Source: JBEVJC01 sp040510375
Lineage (GTDB): Bacteria > Bacteroidota > Bacteroidia > Chitinophagales > Chitinophagaceae
Length of the DNA: 38,752 nucleotides
Direction: 5' to 3'
NCBI GenBank assembly: GCA_040510375.1
Contig: JBEVJC010000031.1
Span: 1-38,752, forward strand
Under the pieces are notes generated by a model. The model searched no databases, was not told the DNA's origin, and saw only the letters and a list, made by a program, of their open reading frames with translations. The translations under genes and the position numbers were made by a program. Positions 27,426 to 35,461 of the stretch are shown piece after piece; the first letter of the stretch is position 1, and each line of letters starts with the position of its first letter.

Positions 27426-27560
27426 TAACAGCAGGCGTCTGGAGTAGGCGGGACAAACTGTTTTTAGCTTCCGGCAGTAGCCTGTAATAAATATACTCGC
27501 GTCATTTCACAGGCAAGGCCAGCGCATTCAGGTTTTTGTCAAACCCTTGTTGGGCTCTGC
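27422..27560 (-). repeat. attC-like site 4
   Basis: Left core ACCATTAAC (27422-27430), right core GTTGGGCTCTGC (27549-27560). The central stem shows a compensatory pair change CCTGT (27481-27485)/ACAGG (27509-27513) where most sites have CCCGT/ACGGG. The left arm is degraded. Confidence 0.8.
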
Positions 27561-28221
27561 GCAATGCCATAATTTTTTGATATCGCCTGAGCATGTCCAT
27601 ACCCAGGTTATTTAAATCCTCGAATATGGCCTGACTCAACTGGGCGATTTTTCGAGCGGGAAGTTTATCTAACTTTTGATTTCCCTGGATAAAATATTGT
27701 TCGACTTTCAAATTAGTTCCTGATCCAACTAAAATTGCCTTGATCAATCTCCCTTCATTATAATAGAACGTGCACGGACCTAGGTTAATAGACACATAAA
27801 CAGCCTTAACCAGGTTGTTCGTAGAATCGATATAAAAATCGAAAATTTCCATTGTTTCCCAAAATCGGTCTTCATTTATTGGTTCCAATAATGACGTGTC
27901 GGACAATTTAAATAGAGATGAATCAGATTCGATTCTGCCAATAAGCTTGTCAATTTTGTGGATGCTATCGTTCCTGACAAATTTGGTTCTTTGCGCATGG
28001 GTAATTAAACTGAAAAAAAGCAATGAGATAAATATAGTTGCCCTCCGTTCATATTCACCAAACTCAAAAACTACTTTGTGATTTTTAAAGATTGTGTAAC
28101 TATCAAGCATGTAATCAAAACATCTACGTACCCATGTCCATTCATCGTTATAATCGATCACGATACCAGATATGCATTCTTTCCTTGAAGGAAACTCGAA
28201 ATTCAAAAATTTACCTCTCAT
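27502..28221 (-). CDS. Cassette gene: probable chimera of two genes, 239 aa
   Basis: Start at ATG 28221; the open frame reaches up to 28275 but that part is repeat DNA. Residues 1 to about 60 (MRGKFLNFEFPSRKECISGIVIDYNDEWTWV..) look like the start of a small soluble protein; then, without a Met, a signal-peptide-like stretch (RRATIFISLLFFSLITHAQ) begins what looks like a separate secreted protein. The C-terminal ~20 residues are encoded by site 4. It looks like a deletion fusion of two cassette genes. Functions unknown. Confidence 0.55.
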   Translation of the reverse strand: MRGKFLNFEFPSRKECISGIVIDYNDEWTWVRRCFDYMLDSYTIFKNHKVVFEFGEYERRATIFISLLFFSLITHAQRTKFVRNDSIHKIDKLIGRIESDSSLFKLSDTSLLEPINEDRFWETMEIFDFYIDSTNNLVKAVYVSINLGPCTFYYNEGRLIKAILVGSGTNLKVEQYFIQGNQKLDKLPARKIAQLSQAIFEDLNNLGMDMLRRYQKIMALRRAQQGFDKNLNALALPVK

Positions 28222-28237
28222 AACATTACAAATGTTT

Positions 28238-28290
28238 AGGTTACGGGCAAGCCCGACACGCTCACCCCCTGTCAAACCCCTGTTGCGCGC
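28238..28290 (-). repeat. attC-like site 5, right half only
   Basis: ACGGGCAAG... to right core GTTGCGCGC (28282-28290). The left arm and centre are missing, so this site has lost half by deletion. Confidence 0.65.
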
Positions 28291-28318
28291 TGCCGGTCAA
28301 TTTATCGCCCTACAAATG

Positions 28319-28717
28319 CTAATGCAGATAATTACTATCCTCTTCGACCAGGTGCACCCAGGTTTCGAACGAATTGCAAACAGGTAAATGTGAATCGCAG
28401 TCCTTGTAGATTCCCTCTTTACCTATAAAAAAACCATAAGCCCAGGAGTTCAGCATAAAATCGGCGAATCCAATAAACGTCTTGTCCTCTCGTGTCGCGT
28501 GTTCGTATAAAACCCTTTCTATGGACCAGATACGAATAAAGCCCTCGGGTAGGTCATCCTCATAAAATCCGTCTGCCTGAAGCCAAAAGTTCCTTAACGC
28601 TACGGGGAAGGCGAAATGCAACAAATCCTCCATAGCGCGAATTTGTTCATCAGTAGCCGCCTTGTTTAACAGGACACCTTTATCACGCCAACGTTCTATT
28701 GCAGTAGAAATAAACAT
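28319..28717 (-). CDS. Cassette gene: SMI1/KNR4 (SUKH)-like protein
   Basis: 132 aa from the ATG at 28717 (GTG at 28720 is the alternative). ATDEQIRAMEDLLHFAFPVALRNFWLQADGFYED is the typical SMI1/KNR4 entry helix and turn, and IWSIERVLYE...FIGFADFMLNSWAYGF the central part. In bacteria SUKH proteins are mostly immunity proteins against contact-dependent or polymorphic toxins. No toxin gene is next to it. Confidence 0.75.
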   Translation of the reverse strand: MFISTAIERWRDKGVLLNKAATDEQIRAMEDLLHFAFPVALRNFWLQADGFYEDDLPEGFIRIWSIERVLYEHATREDKTFIGFADFMLNSWAYGFFIGKEGIYKDCDSHLPVCNSFETWVHLVEEDSNYLH

Positions 28718-28730
28718 CACTGGTATACTT

Positions 28731-28798
28731 TTGGCCGCAGAAACCCTTAATAATTATCCACCGGCACGCCCCGCTTTTACCGAATACCCGTTAGGTGG
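28731..28798 (-). repeat. attC-like site 6, shortened
   Basis: GGCCGCAG (near 28732) joins through a deletion to ACCGGCACGCCCCGC and the right core GTTAGGTGG (28790-28798). Left arm lost. Confidence 0.6.
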
Positions 28799-28949
28799 CG
28801 TGACTGGGAAGTGACTTAATCGAATTTATGGAAGCTTTCATAGCAACCGCTTCCACCTCAAGATCAAAGTCGTCCAAAAGACCAAGCCAAAACCTGGCGG
28901 AGTTTCCAATGTATTTGCTCAACCGTAAAGCAGTGTCAGCGGTGACACG
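28791..28949 (-). pseudogene. HigA/VapI-type antitoxin fragment
   Basis: RVTADTALRLSKYIGNSARFWLGLLDDFDLEVE is the second half of the Xre-type HigA antitoxin domain. The N-terminal recognition part is gone: repeat sequence of site 7 begins just upstream at 28949. The frame is closed by a TAA supplied by the core of site 6. A broken, cassette-borne antitoxin. Confidence 0.75.
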
Positions 28950-29074
28950 CACACAGCTGCGGAGGCTGGGCAATCAATTTTAAGTTTCCGGCCAATACCC
29001 TTTATAAATTTGTTCGCTTCACTTTACCGGTCGAGGTCGGCACGCCGGGCTTTTGCCAAACCCTAGTTAGCCAA
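28949..29074 (-). repeat. attC-like site 7, degenerate
   Basis: Left end CGCACACAGCTGCGG, right core GTTAGCC (29066-29072). Central parts (CTTTATAAATTTGTTCGCTTCACTT in part) are recognisable; the left arm has several changes and its partner is lost. Confidence 0.65.
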
Positions 29075-29078
29075 ATAG

Positions 29079-29656
29079 TTAAATTTTTCGATAGATCCCA
29101 AACGCTAATTTCCCATCGACATACTGCTCCACGCTTAAGATCAAACCTACATCATCGTAGGCGATCTTAAGAGCAATGTTATTGCCGGTTTCCAAAGGGT
29201 GTGTCGACTCACTTTTTATTGAAGGATCATTTCTCAGTTGTAAATCTCACATAACATCCCCTTTTCATTATACTGCCATTGCCGCTTATAGGACGAACCG
29301 AGGCAAGTCACGCAGCCCGAGTAGAATTCCGAAATCAGTCTACAATTATCATCAAATTCATAAAGACTGGACGCATAATAGTTGTTGTTGGATGATCGGA
29401 TTGGGCCATCAGAAACTTTAATGGTCGTATCGCAGGGAAGGAATTTGAAGTTAGTCCTGGGTGGAAAATATTGAAGCGAAAAGAAACGTGCGATCAGGTT
29501 GACATCCATGCGGTCGCGCCGATAGGAAATCTCATAGTCACCTTGATCATTGGTCGACCGGGCGTCACAAACGTTTAACTTAACTCTATCAACCTCTGAC
29601 TGGGCGGAAAGGGTTAATATGAAAAAATAAAAAAATATAACCAAGAAGATACGCAT
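29079..29656 (-). pseudogene. Cassette gene: frameshifted exported protein
   Basis: The frame from 29656 codes a signal peptide (MRIFLVIFFYFFILTLSAQ) and a YEFDDNCRLISEFYSGC...WQYNEKGMLCEI segment of YD-repeat style, then stops at 29234. One extra T in the TTT run just before the stop would continue it as ILQLRNDPSIKSESTHPLETGNNI ... LILSVEQYVDGKLAFGIYRKI, ending at 29079 next to site 7. Full length would be about 192 aa. Confidence 0.65.
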
Positions 29657-29660
29657 CTGT

Positions 29661-29803
29661 TGTGTTTAACGGCGGGGGCTTGGCGAAGACCGGGCAAATC
29701 GTTTTGAGCTTCCGGTCGATGCCCGTAATAAAAATTCTCACTTCACTTCATGGGCGAGGTCAACAATACACTAAGTGCTCTTGCCATACCCCTTTTAGGC
29801 GCA
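29661..29803 (-). repeat. attC-like site 8
   Basis: Left core TGTGTTTAAC (29661-29670). The right core has a G-to-T change (TTTAGGCGCA, 29794-29803) but still pairs over nine bases with the left core TGCGCCTAAC of site 9 across the gene between. Confidence 0.78.
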
Positions 29804-29805
29804 GT

Positions 29806-30429
29806 TCAATGCATATTATCGTCAATTAAAACCAATTCCGGATATCGTTCAAACAAGTTGCGCTGTTCGGACAACTTTCGAATTGGATCAATATAGATTA
29901 CCTGGTTGTAATAGAATCTCCAAAATGACTGCCAGTCGGCGAAGGCTCTTTTTCGAATTAACCGCTCCACCCACTCATCGGCCCATTTAATTAAACAATA
30001 TGACAGGGCAACTGCAGGCACTATTATCCAAAAAAGAGGGATGGCGATTTCGAAACAGATCTTTGAGGAAATGACTGAGGCCATAATTACAGAAAAAGTA
30101 ATGTGTGAAAACCCAACTAACGTTAACGGCAACAATGGAAGCAACAATAACATTTCCGGTTTCCAGGTGCGAAGTGACCAATAAACAATGTACACAAATA
30201 CAAGGTTACCTAAACGGTGCATAGCTACCAGTCGGTGATACTCATTTGGATTAAGAAGTACCCTTGCGGTCTCCGGCGACAAAACCATTGAATTTACCCG
30301 CCATTTTACTTTGGTATTGACCTTAATTTGAAATTGAAAATCAACTTCCGTCATTGCCTCTGGAAATGGAATATCCGAATCCATCGCAATCTGCAAAGTC
30401 TCGTTAGTGTAAGCAGGAAGTTGTTTCAT
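29806..30429 (-). CDS. Cassette gene: membrane protein, 207 aa
   Basis: Soluble N-terminus (about 1-65, with SPETARVLLNPNEYHRLVA), two to four hydrophobic segments from 70 to 155 (LGNLVFVYIVYWSL; MLLLLPLLPLTLVGF; CFEIAIPLFWIIVPAVALSYCLI) and a charged C-terminus. No family recognised. The ATG lies 18 bp after the core of site 9, leaving no room for a promoter inside the cassette. Confidence 0.65.
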   Translation of the reverse strand: MKQLPAYTNETLQIAMDSDIPFPEAMTEVDFQFQIKVNTKVKWRVNSMVLSPETARVLLNPNEYHRLVAMHRLGNLVFVYIVYWSLRTWKPEMLLLLPLLPLTLVGFSHITFSVIMASVISSKICFEIAIPLFWIIVPAVALSYCLIKWADEWVERLIRKRAFADWQSFWRFYYNQVIYIDPIRKLSEQRNLFERYPELVLIDDNMH

Positions 30430-30437
30430 GATCTTAT

Positions 30438-30574
30438 TGCGCCTAACGGCGAATGCTTGGCGAAGGCCGGCAAATCGTTTTGAGCTAGCGGCCGAAGCCC
30501 GTAATTACTATGTTTGCTTCTTTATACGGGCGAGGCCATCAGGCCCGGCTTTTCCAAACCCTTGTTGGCCGAAG
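30438..30574 (-). repeat. attC-like site 9
   Basis: Left core TGCGCCTAAC (30438-30447), right core GTTGGCCGAAG (30564-30574). The latter has no clear partner. Arms TTGGCGAAGGCCGG and GGCTTTTCCAA (one G lost). Confidence 0.8.
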
Positions 30575-31171
30575 TTAGGATTTGGTGTATTGCGAAAGCC
30601 TGATTTCTTCTGCAACATCTTCAACAGTTTCCCCGAAATAGCGTTTGGAGAGCTGCCGTGGTACTCTCCAGTTCGCTTCAAAACGAATCATGTTTTCAAC
30701 TTCCTGCTCGCTCATGTCTTCTCTCATCTCTTCAAGCTCATCTGGATCGAAAATAGGACCGCGTCGAATGTTCTCCTCCTCAGGCAAAAGTGGCCCAAAA
30801 TCATGAAAGATTTCACCATCACTTCCGTCTGATACCCTTATCCTGTGGCCACCTTCAATTATTGCAAAGCCGAACTGGTCCACAGTACTGTTCTCCATAA
30901 AGACTGCGATGATACTGTTGGGGAATGTTTCAATAAATTTAAGTTCGATTTCGCTTGGCTCATCTGAGAAGAAGGAGTAAACCAAATCAGGATTTGCAAT
31001 CACTAACTGTTGGCCAAAATAGCCAACGAAAAGATCATCGGACTTGTTTGTAGCGTGAAAATCTGTTTGCCCTACTAACTTAAAACCAACGATACCAAGT
31101 CTTTTCAGAACATCGCCAGGTTCAATTCCGGGTTGATCAGTAACTATGATAAAATACTTATTCCAAGCCAT
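30575..31171 (-). CDS. Cassette gene: hypothetical soluble protein, 198 aa
   Basis: No signal peptide. MAWNKYFIIVTDQPGIEPGDVLKRLGI, LFVGYFGQQLVIANPDLVYSFF, a beta-rich centre and an acidic linker (PEEENIRRGPIFDPDELEEMREDMSEQEVENMIRFEANWRVPRQLSKRYFG). Resembles no family I can name with confidence; possibly one of the DUF6928-like single-domain proteins. Confidence 0.6.
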   Translation of the reverse strand: MAWNKYFIIVTDQPGIEPGDVLKRLGIVGFKLVGQTDFHATNKSDDLFVGYFGQQLVIANPDLVYSFFSDEPSEIELKFIETFPNSIIAVFMENSTVDQFGFAIIEGGHRIRVSDGSDGEIFHDFGPLLPEEENIRRGPIFDPDELEEMREDMSEQEVENMIRFEANWRVPRQLSKRYFGETVEDVAEEIRLSQYTKS

Positions 31172-31196
31172 AACATTTATTTGAGTGTTTAGAATT

Positions 31197-31333
31197 GCGT
31201 CCTACGGAGGGAGTTTGGCGAAGGCCGGACAAATCATTCTGAGCTTCCGGCCGAAACCCGTTATAAATATGTTCGCTTCATTTGACGTGTGAGGCCAACA
31301 CGCCCCGGCTTGCGCCAAACCCCTGTTATGCAC
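31197..31333 (-). repeat. attC-like site 10
   Basis: Left core is defective: GCGTCCTAC (31197-31205) lacks one A of AAC. Right core GTTATGCAC (31325-31333). Neither has a clear partner, so this site may be dead. Confidence 0.7.
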
Positions 31334-31441
31334 CGTTCATTTGACAACATCCCTAAGGACTTTCGCTTGTTAAAATCAAAAAAACAATCTGATGCCTCTA
31401 CGAAATTCTGATCGTAATATATCCTCGCGGTGACAGAACCA

Positions 31442-31759
31442 TTAATCAAACGGTGTGAACATGATATCATAAGCAGAAGGGGATTCGCTAGGGGGTTCTT
31501 GAGGATCTGTATGGTAAATTTCAATTTTCCCTGAGACGTCAAAACCTATCTGCCCGCCAATGGAACGGATCATATCCACAGCCTCATCATCAGAAGGTAC
31601 CCAGGCTTTCATTCCCATAAAGGCTTGCCCTGGTCTACAGCTGAAACCGTCCTGAAGCTTACCAACAACGCCCTCTGCCAAAATCGTGACATGAGTAAAG
31701 GTTGTACTAGTTTTACCATATCGAAGATTCAGCTTCCAATCATTGTTAAATTCGGACAT
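31442..31759 (-). CDS. Cassette gene: hypothetical protein, 105 aa
   Basis: MSEFNNDWKLNLRYGKTSTTFTHVTILAEGVVGKLQDGFSCRPGQAFMGMKAWVPSDDEAVDMIRSIGGQIGF: a compact single domain, soluble. The C-terminus DIMFTPFD is followed in another frame by protein-like GSVTARIYYDQNFVEASDCFFDF, so a longer frameshifted form is possible but not convincing. Family not recognised. Confidence 0.6.
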   Translation of the reverse strand: MSEFNNDWKLNLRYGKTSTTFTHVTILAEGVVGKLQDGFSCRPGQAFMGMKAWVPSDDEAVDMIRSIGGQIGFDVSGKIEIYHTDPQEPPSESPSAYDIMFTPFD

Positions 31760-31799
31760 AAAGTTTTCTATTTAACTATATATACACGCAATTCTTGAG

Positions 31800-31828
31800 T
31801 TGCAGCCAATAGCCAAGATTTGGCAGAC
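31800..31828 (-). repeat. Relic of an attC-like left arm
   Basis: TTGCAGCCAATAGCCAAGATTTGGC resembles the left end of site 11 (TTGCAGCCAACGGCCGGGGCTTGGC) found about 83 bp downstream. No right half is present. Confidence 0.45.
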
Positions 31829-31883
31829 ACTAAAATAATGAATGGCTTTACCTACTGCTCAACAGTTCTGATGTATCTGAATT

Positions 31884-32021
31884 GCAGCCAACGGCCGGGG
31901 CTTGGCGAAGGCCGGGCAAATTATTTTAAACTTCCGGCCGAAGCCCGTATTAAATATTCTACTTCATTTCACGAGCGAGGCCAACACGCCCCGGCTTTTG
32001 CCAAACCCTTGTTGTACGCAG
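31884..32021 (-). repeat. attC-like site 11
   Basis: Left core GCAGCCAAC (31884-31892); right core GTTGTACGCA (32011-32020) pairs with TGCGTACAAC (32511-32520) over ten bases, across the lipoprotein gene. Confidence 0.85.
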
Positions 32022-32024
32022 ACG

Positions 32025-32483
32025 CTATTTGTGACCATTTAGATATAAAAATCCGCTTTCGGGTCGGCTCGACGACATCAAGATTTGTTTAGAAACCGGA
32101 TCAATGTACATCAGGTCTCTTCCGATTCTTAACATCGACGACGGACGAATCATTGCAGGACGACGAGACATCGAGATCGCTAGTGGTGCAAAACCGCCTG
32201 CAATTCTTTTCCCAGGTGCTGCGGAATCTCTGATCTCCGAATAATGAAAGAAAATAGTATCCCTTAATATGGTAAAACTAACAGTTGAACTATCTGTCCA
32301 ACTGAGAGCCTCATACTTGAAAGTGAAGGTCGAGTCGTTCCTTAACGTCAGAGCGACCCCATCTTCAGGGGAAGCCGATATATAACTGGACAAAAACGGC
32401 CGATTACCAGAGCAGGAAATTATCATGGTCGGTAGACAAATTGTAATTAAACGTCTGAGTAGTATTGAACTAAAATTGATCAT
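32025..32483 (-). CDS. Cassette gene: lipoprotein, 152 aa
   Basis: The ATG at 32483 is chosen because it gives a lipobox (MINFSSILLRRLITICLPTMIISC); the longer frame would start with TTG inside the core. The mature part is beta-rich (GVALTLRNDSTFTFKYEALSWTDSSTVSFTILRDTIFF), then LMYIDPVSKQILMSSS. Family not recognised. Confidence 0.65.
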   Translation of the reverse strand: MINFSSILLRRLITICLPTMIISCSGNRPFLSSYISASPEDGVALTLRNDSTFTFKYEALSWTDSSTVSFTILRDTIFFHYSEIRDSAAPGKRIAGGFAPLAISMSRRPAMIRPSSMLRIGRDLMYIDPVSKQILMSSSRPESGFLYLNGHK

Positions 32484-32510
32484 AGAAAAATGGCTGTGAA
32501 TACGGAAGTT

Positions 32511-32540
32511 TGCGTACAACGGCGGGGGTTTGGCGAAGGG
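32511..32540 (-). repeat. attC-like site 12, left arm only
   Basis: TGCGTACAAC plus GGCGGGGGTTTGGCGAAGG, then abruptly unrelated sequence that leads straight into the end of the next gene (stop at 32544). The right arm and centre are deleted, so the gene at 32544-33140 has no attC of its own. Confidence 0.75.
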
Positions 32541-32543
32541 TAT

Positions 32544-33140
32544 TTAAAATGAATAGTGTTTCAGATATTCGTCTTTTGCTGACTTCCACTCGATTGTCTC
32601 CCAATCCATCGGCGTGGTATATGGATCACCGAACTTCCCATCATCCAAGACATACCTTTGATCATCAAATGGCGCGGGAAAGGCATAACTGTTAATGGTA
32701 TCAATGTCCATTAACCTGTATAACTCATCAAGTTCGGCTTTTTTCACACGTTTGAAGTTACAAACCAGAAAGTCTGCAAACATTTTAAATACCAAACTAG
32801 CATACTCGCTCGGTGAAATAGCCTCATTCAAAGAATCGCTGATTACGCTTAGGAACGCCCATTTCACAGTCTTATCCACAACACGAATTCCTTTCTGAGC
32901 AACAAATAACGTATCATGCGTAGCAAATGGGCTAGTGTAAAGTATCCGATTGGGCCGAGGAATTCCGAATGAGAACGAAAGAGTGAACTTATAACTAAAC
33001 TTGCTCCCTTGAAGTATATTTTTGGTTTCTAACAAGTTATTATTTACGTAGCTAAATATATCTTCGCTCACTTTGTATGACACCCGGGGTCTTCGCAGAA
33101 GATCGTTCATTCCCACAATTCGACTGATCTCAAAATTCAT
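32544..33140 (-). CDS. Cassette gene: hypothetical protein, 198 aa
   Basis: No signal peptide. MNFEISRIVGMNDLLRRPRVSYKVSEDIFSYVNNNLLETKNILQGSKFSYKFTLSFSFGIPRPN; central helices SPSEYASLVFKMFADFLVCNFKRVKKAELDELYRLM; C-terminus WETIEWKSAKDEYLKHYSF. Family not recognised. The lost right arm of site 12 means this gene should be locked in place. Confidence 0.6.
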   Translation of the reverse strand: MNFEISRIVGMNDLLRRPRVSYKVSEDIFSYVNNNLLETKNILQGSKFSYKFTLSFSFGIPRPNRILYTSPFATHDTLFVAQKGIRVVDKTVKWAFLSVISDSLNEAISPSEYASLVFKMFADFLVCNFKRVKKAELDELYRLMDIDTINSYAFPAPFDDQRYVLDDGKFGDPYTTPMDWETIEWKSAKDEYLKHYSF

Positions 33141-33166
33141 AATTTCAGTTTTAAACTACCGCCTTT

Positions 33167-33303
33167 CGCACAACGGCGGGGCTTGGCGAAGGCCGGGGCA
33201 ATTCGTTTTGAACTTCCGGCCGCAGCCCGTTATAAATATGCTCGCTTCTCCTCACGGGGCAAAGCCAATACGCCCCGGAATTTGCCAAACCCCTGTTGTG
33301 TGC
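33167..33303 (-). repeat. attC-like site 13
   Basis: Left core GCACAAC (33167-33173), right core GTTGTGTGC (33295-33303), which pairs with GCACACAAC at 33790. Arms TTGGCGAAGGCCGGGG and CCCCGGAATTTGCCAAA. Confidence 0.85.
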
Positions 33304-33332
33304 AGATCTTTTTCGAGACCTGTTTAGCCACC

Positions 33333-33770
33333 TCAGTGGGTAATACCCACGAGATTAAACTCCCAACTTGACAACTCCACATGAAAAATTGTATCATCAC
33401 TTTTCATTTCATACATAAGTTGCCAGTTACTGTTCCCGGAGGAAGGAAGCTGAATAGACTGAAGTGATAATTCGCTTTCCGGCCTCATGTGTCTTTCTCT
33501 AATATCATCTGATTCTCTGTACATTCCAAAGAAGGAATTTTCGAGCTCCTCCCTGAAAGATTTGAAGAGAGTGTCATATTTAGTCGCCAACATCGACAAA
33601 AACCCAATAGTAAAGTCATCTAAGACGACTACATCATTAAACTCATGATCATATAATCTAGTACCAAATCTTCCATATATCTTCTGAAATATTGCGCGTT
33701 TTTCATCGAGAACGCGTTCACTCTTTAACTTTCCAACTTCTGAGGCGATTTCTTGGTTAAACTCTGTCAT
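33333..33770 (-). CDS. Cassette gene: hypothetical protein, 145 aa
   Basis: Soluble, with a helical N-terminal part (MTEFNQEIASEVGKLKSERVLDEKRAIFQKIYGRF, DDFTIGFLSMLATKYDTLFKSFREELENSF) and a beta-rich end (LMYEMKSDDTIFHVELSSWEFNLVGITH). Family not recognised; small and acidic like many immunity proteins, without further support. The ATG lies 20 bp after the core of site 14. Confidence 0.6.
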   Translation of the reverse strand: MTEFNQEIASEVGKLKSERVLDEKRAIFQKIYGRFGTRLYDHEFNDVVVLDDFTIGFLSMLATKYDTLFKSFREELENSFFGMYRESDDIRERHMRPESELSLQSIQLPSSGNSNWQLMYEMKSDDTIFHVELSSWEFNLVGITH

Positions 33771-33789
33771 GCTTCGATTTTAAGGATTT

Positions 33790-33928
33790 GCACACAACGG
33801 CGGGGGCATGGCGAAGGCCGGGCAAATCTGGTTTGAGTTTCCGGCCGAAGCCCATAATAAAAATGCTCGCTTCACTTCATGGGGCGAGGCCAACACACCC
33901 CGGCTTGCGCCAAACCCTTGTTAGCTGC
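33790..33928 (-). repeat. attC-like site 14
   Basis: Left core GCACACAAC (33790-33798); right core GTTAGCTGC (33920-33928) pairs over eight bases with CAGCTAAC at 34494. The central stem shows a compensatory change, CCCAT (33851-33855)/ATGGG (33879-33883). Confidence 0.85.
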
Positions 33929-34469
33929 TGGTTGGGGTGTTTGGAATGTCTAAGTTCTTAAAAAGAACAACATTAAGGCTGGCTCCTATCAATAATTGCC
34001 AAAAGAAAATATCTGTCAGAAATCCTAGCTCAGACCCCGATTGACTCGGAAATAAATACGAACTAAACATTCCCACGTAACCAAATCCACAAAACAAGCC
34101 AAGAATCCCCCATGATGGCTCTTTTTTAATTATCAGTCGGTAATAAAACAAAGCTGTTGTTAATGCTCCAACGGCCCCAATGATTGGGTATCCAAACGAT
34201 GGGCTAACAAATAATTGTACAGGGGTCAAGAAGCCTATTGAGACGAACAGGAGTGCGCTCCAAATTAGGTAAGCTGTCATCACGAAGTGGGCTATACTCC
34301 GCCAGTCTGAACCAACCAACTTTCTCGCTGGAAACATCAATGCGATGGGGAACAAAAAACCTGGTAGTACCAAGAACTTTAATGAAAAAAGATCTCCAAA
34401 AAAACTCCCACTGATAACTGCACTACACATTACCAACACTAAAGAAAAAATAAAATAGCTTTTTCGCAT
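33921..34469 (-). CDS. Cassette gene: six-helix membrane protein
   Basis: 182 aa from the ATG at 34469 (MRKSYFIFSLVL); an upstream ATG at 34490 is closer to the core. About six hydrophobic segments. ...FPARKLVGSDWRSIAHFVMTAYLIWSAL and FVSPSFGYPIIGAVGALTTALFYYRLII. Family not recognised. The last codons run into the right core of site 14. Confidence 0.65.
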   Translation of the reverse strand: MRKSYFIFSLVLVMCSAVISGSFFGDLFSLKFLVLPGFLFPIALMFPARKLVGSDWRSIAHFVMTAYLIWSALLFVSIGFLTPVQLFVSPSFGYPIIGAVGALTTALFYYRLIIKKEPSWGILGLFCGFGYVGMFSSYLFPSQSGSELGFLTDIFFWQLLIGASLNVVLFKNLDIPNTPTSS

Positions 34470-34493
34470 AGCGGTTTTTGTAAAGAGCAATCT

Positions 34494-34629
34494 CAGCTAA
34501 CGGAGGGGGCTTGGCGAAGGCCGGGTAATTTGTTTTAAGTGTCCGGCCGCAGCCCGTTATAAAAATGCTCGCTTCACTTCACGGGCAAGGCCAACACGCC
34601 CCGGCTTGCGCCAAACCCCTGTTGGCTGC
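34494..34629 (-). repeat. attC-like site 15
   Basis: Left core CAGCTAAC (34494-34501); right core GTTGGCTGC (34621-34629) pairs with GCAGCCAAC at 35301 over nine bases (ten with the next). Confidence 0.88.
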
Positions 34630-34636
34630 AGTACTT

Positions 34637-35284
34637 CTATTCAAGAAAGGTTCGACTATGAATTTCCACAACGCCGACATGCTCCTTTTCTAAAATCTCA
34701 AGCAATTCCATCAGGGCATCCGGGGGTGCTGATCCAAAATCAATAGAAGTTGTCCATTTTCCATTCTTTAGTTGTGGAAAAGTAACACTATGTATAACGT
34801 TCTGAAATCCGTCGGTACCGACATCTTTTGAATCTTCCATATCAAGCCACCTCGCCGCCCATTCGGAATATTTAACCTGAGGGAAATCATTACAGGAAAT
34901 TTCGCATCCATTCCAAACAAATGGGTGGATTTCTACTTGTATCCCTCTAAATGGAAATCTCATTGGGTCAAACATCCAAACTGAATCCTTTGACAAATTA
35001 AATTCGGTGATGTCGTACTTACCTGCGTCATTAACTGTCAGCATATCGAACCGATTCAACTGAAAAACCTCAGGTAAATTTCGATTTTGATCAGATGTAA
35101 TCTGCAACATTATCTCGATCGCAGACTTTTTAGTTCCTTTTTGAGCAAAACCAACTTTAAAGTTCTCGATGTATTGCGTACGCTGTTTTTGCAGAAGTTC
35201 CTCCATATTGATACCTATTGAATCCTGCGAACCACACCCAAATTGAAGTAAAATCGCGACTATCAATAAAATCATTTTCCCCAT
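34637..35284 (-). CDS. Cassette gene: lipoprotein, 215 aa
   Basis: Start at ATG 35284, where MGKMILLIVAILLQFGC gives a lipobox; the open frame further upstream is repeat DNA. The mature part begins GSQDSIGINMEELLQKQRTQYIENFKVGF. The C-terminal part TTSIDFGSAPPDALMELLEILEKEHVGVVEIHSRT looks like a compact domain at the end of a surface protein. Family not recognised. Confidence 0.65.
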   Translation of the reverse strand: MGKMILLIVAILLQFGCGSQDSIGINMEELLQKQRTQYIENFKVGFAQKGTKKSAIEIMLQITSDQNRNLPEVFQLNRFDMLTVNDAGKYDITEFNLSKDSVWMFDPMRFPFRGIQVEIHPFVWNGCEISCNDFPQVKYSEWAARWLDMEDSKDVGTDGFQNVIHSVTFPQLKNGKWTTSIDFGSAPPDALMELLEILEKEHVGVVEIHSRTFLE

Positions 35285-35300
35285 ATCAGTGTTTTGTATT

Positions 35301-35437
35301 GCAGCCAACGGCGGGGGCTTGGCGAAGGCCGGGTTATCAGTTTTGAGTTTCCGGCCGAAGCCCATAATAAATTTGCTCGCTTCAATTCACGGGCGAGGCC
35401 AGCATGCCCCGGCTTTCGCCATACCCATGGTGTGTGC
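35301..35437 (-). repeat. attC-like site 16
   Basis: Left core GCAGCCAAC (35301-35309) is good. The right core is altered: GGTGTGTGC (35429-35437) instead of GTT..., and pairs at only 6 of 9 positions with the left core of site 17. Confidence 0.82.
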
Positions 35438-35461
35438 AGTGCGATTTGGACAATTGCCAAT

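Noticed and set aside
31261..31542. Minus frame overlapping site 10 and the end of the 105-aa gene
   Set aside because: One end is encoded by the site. The middle looks slightly protein-like but is better explained as a tail in another frame; kept only as a remark at 31442-31759.
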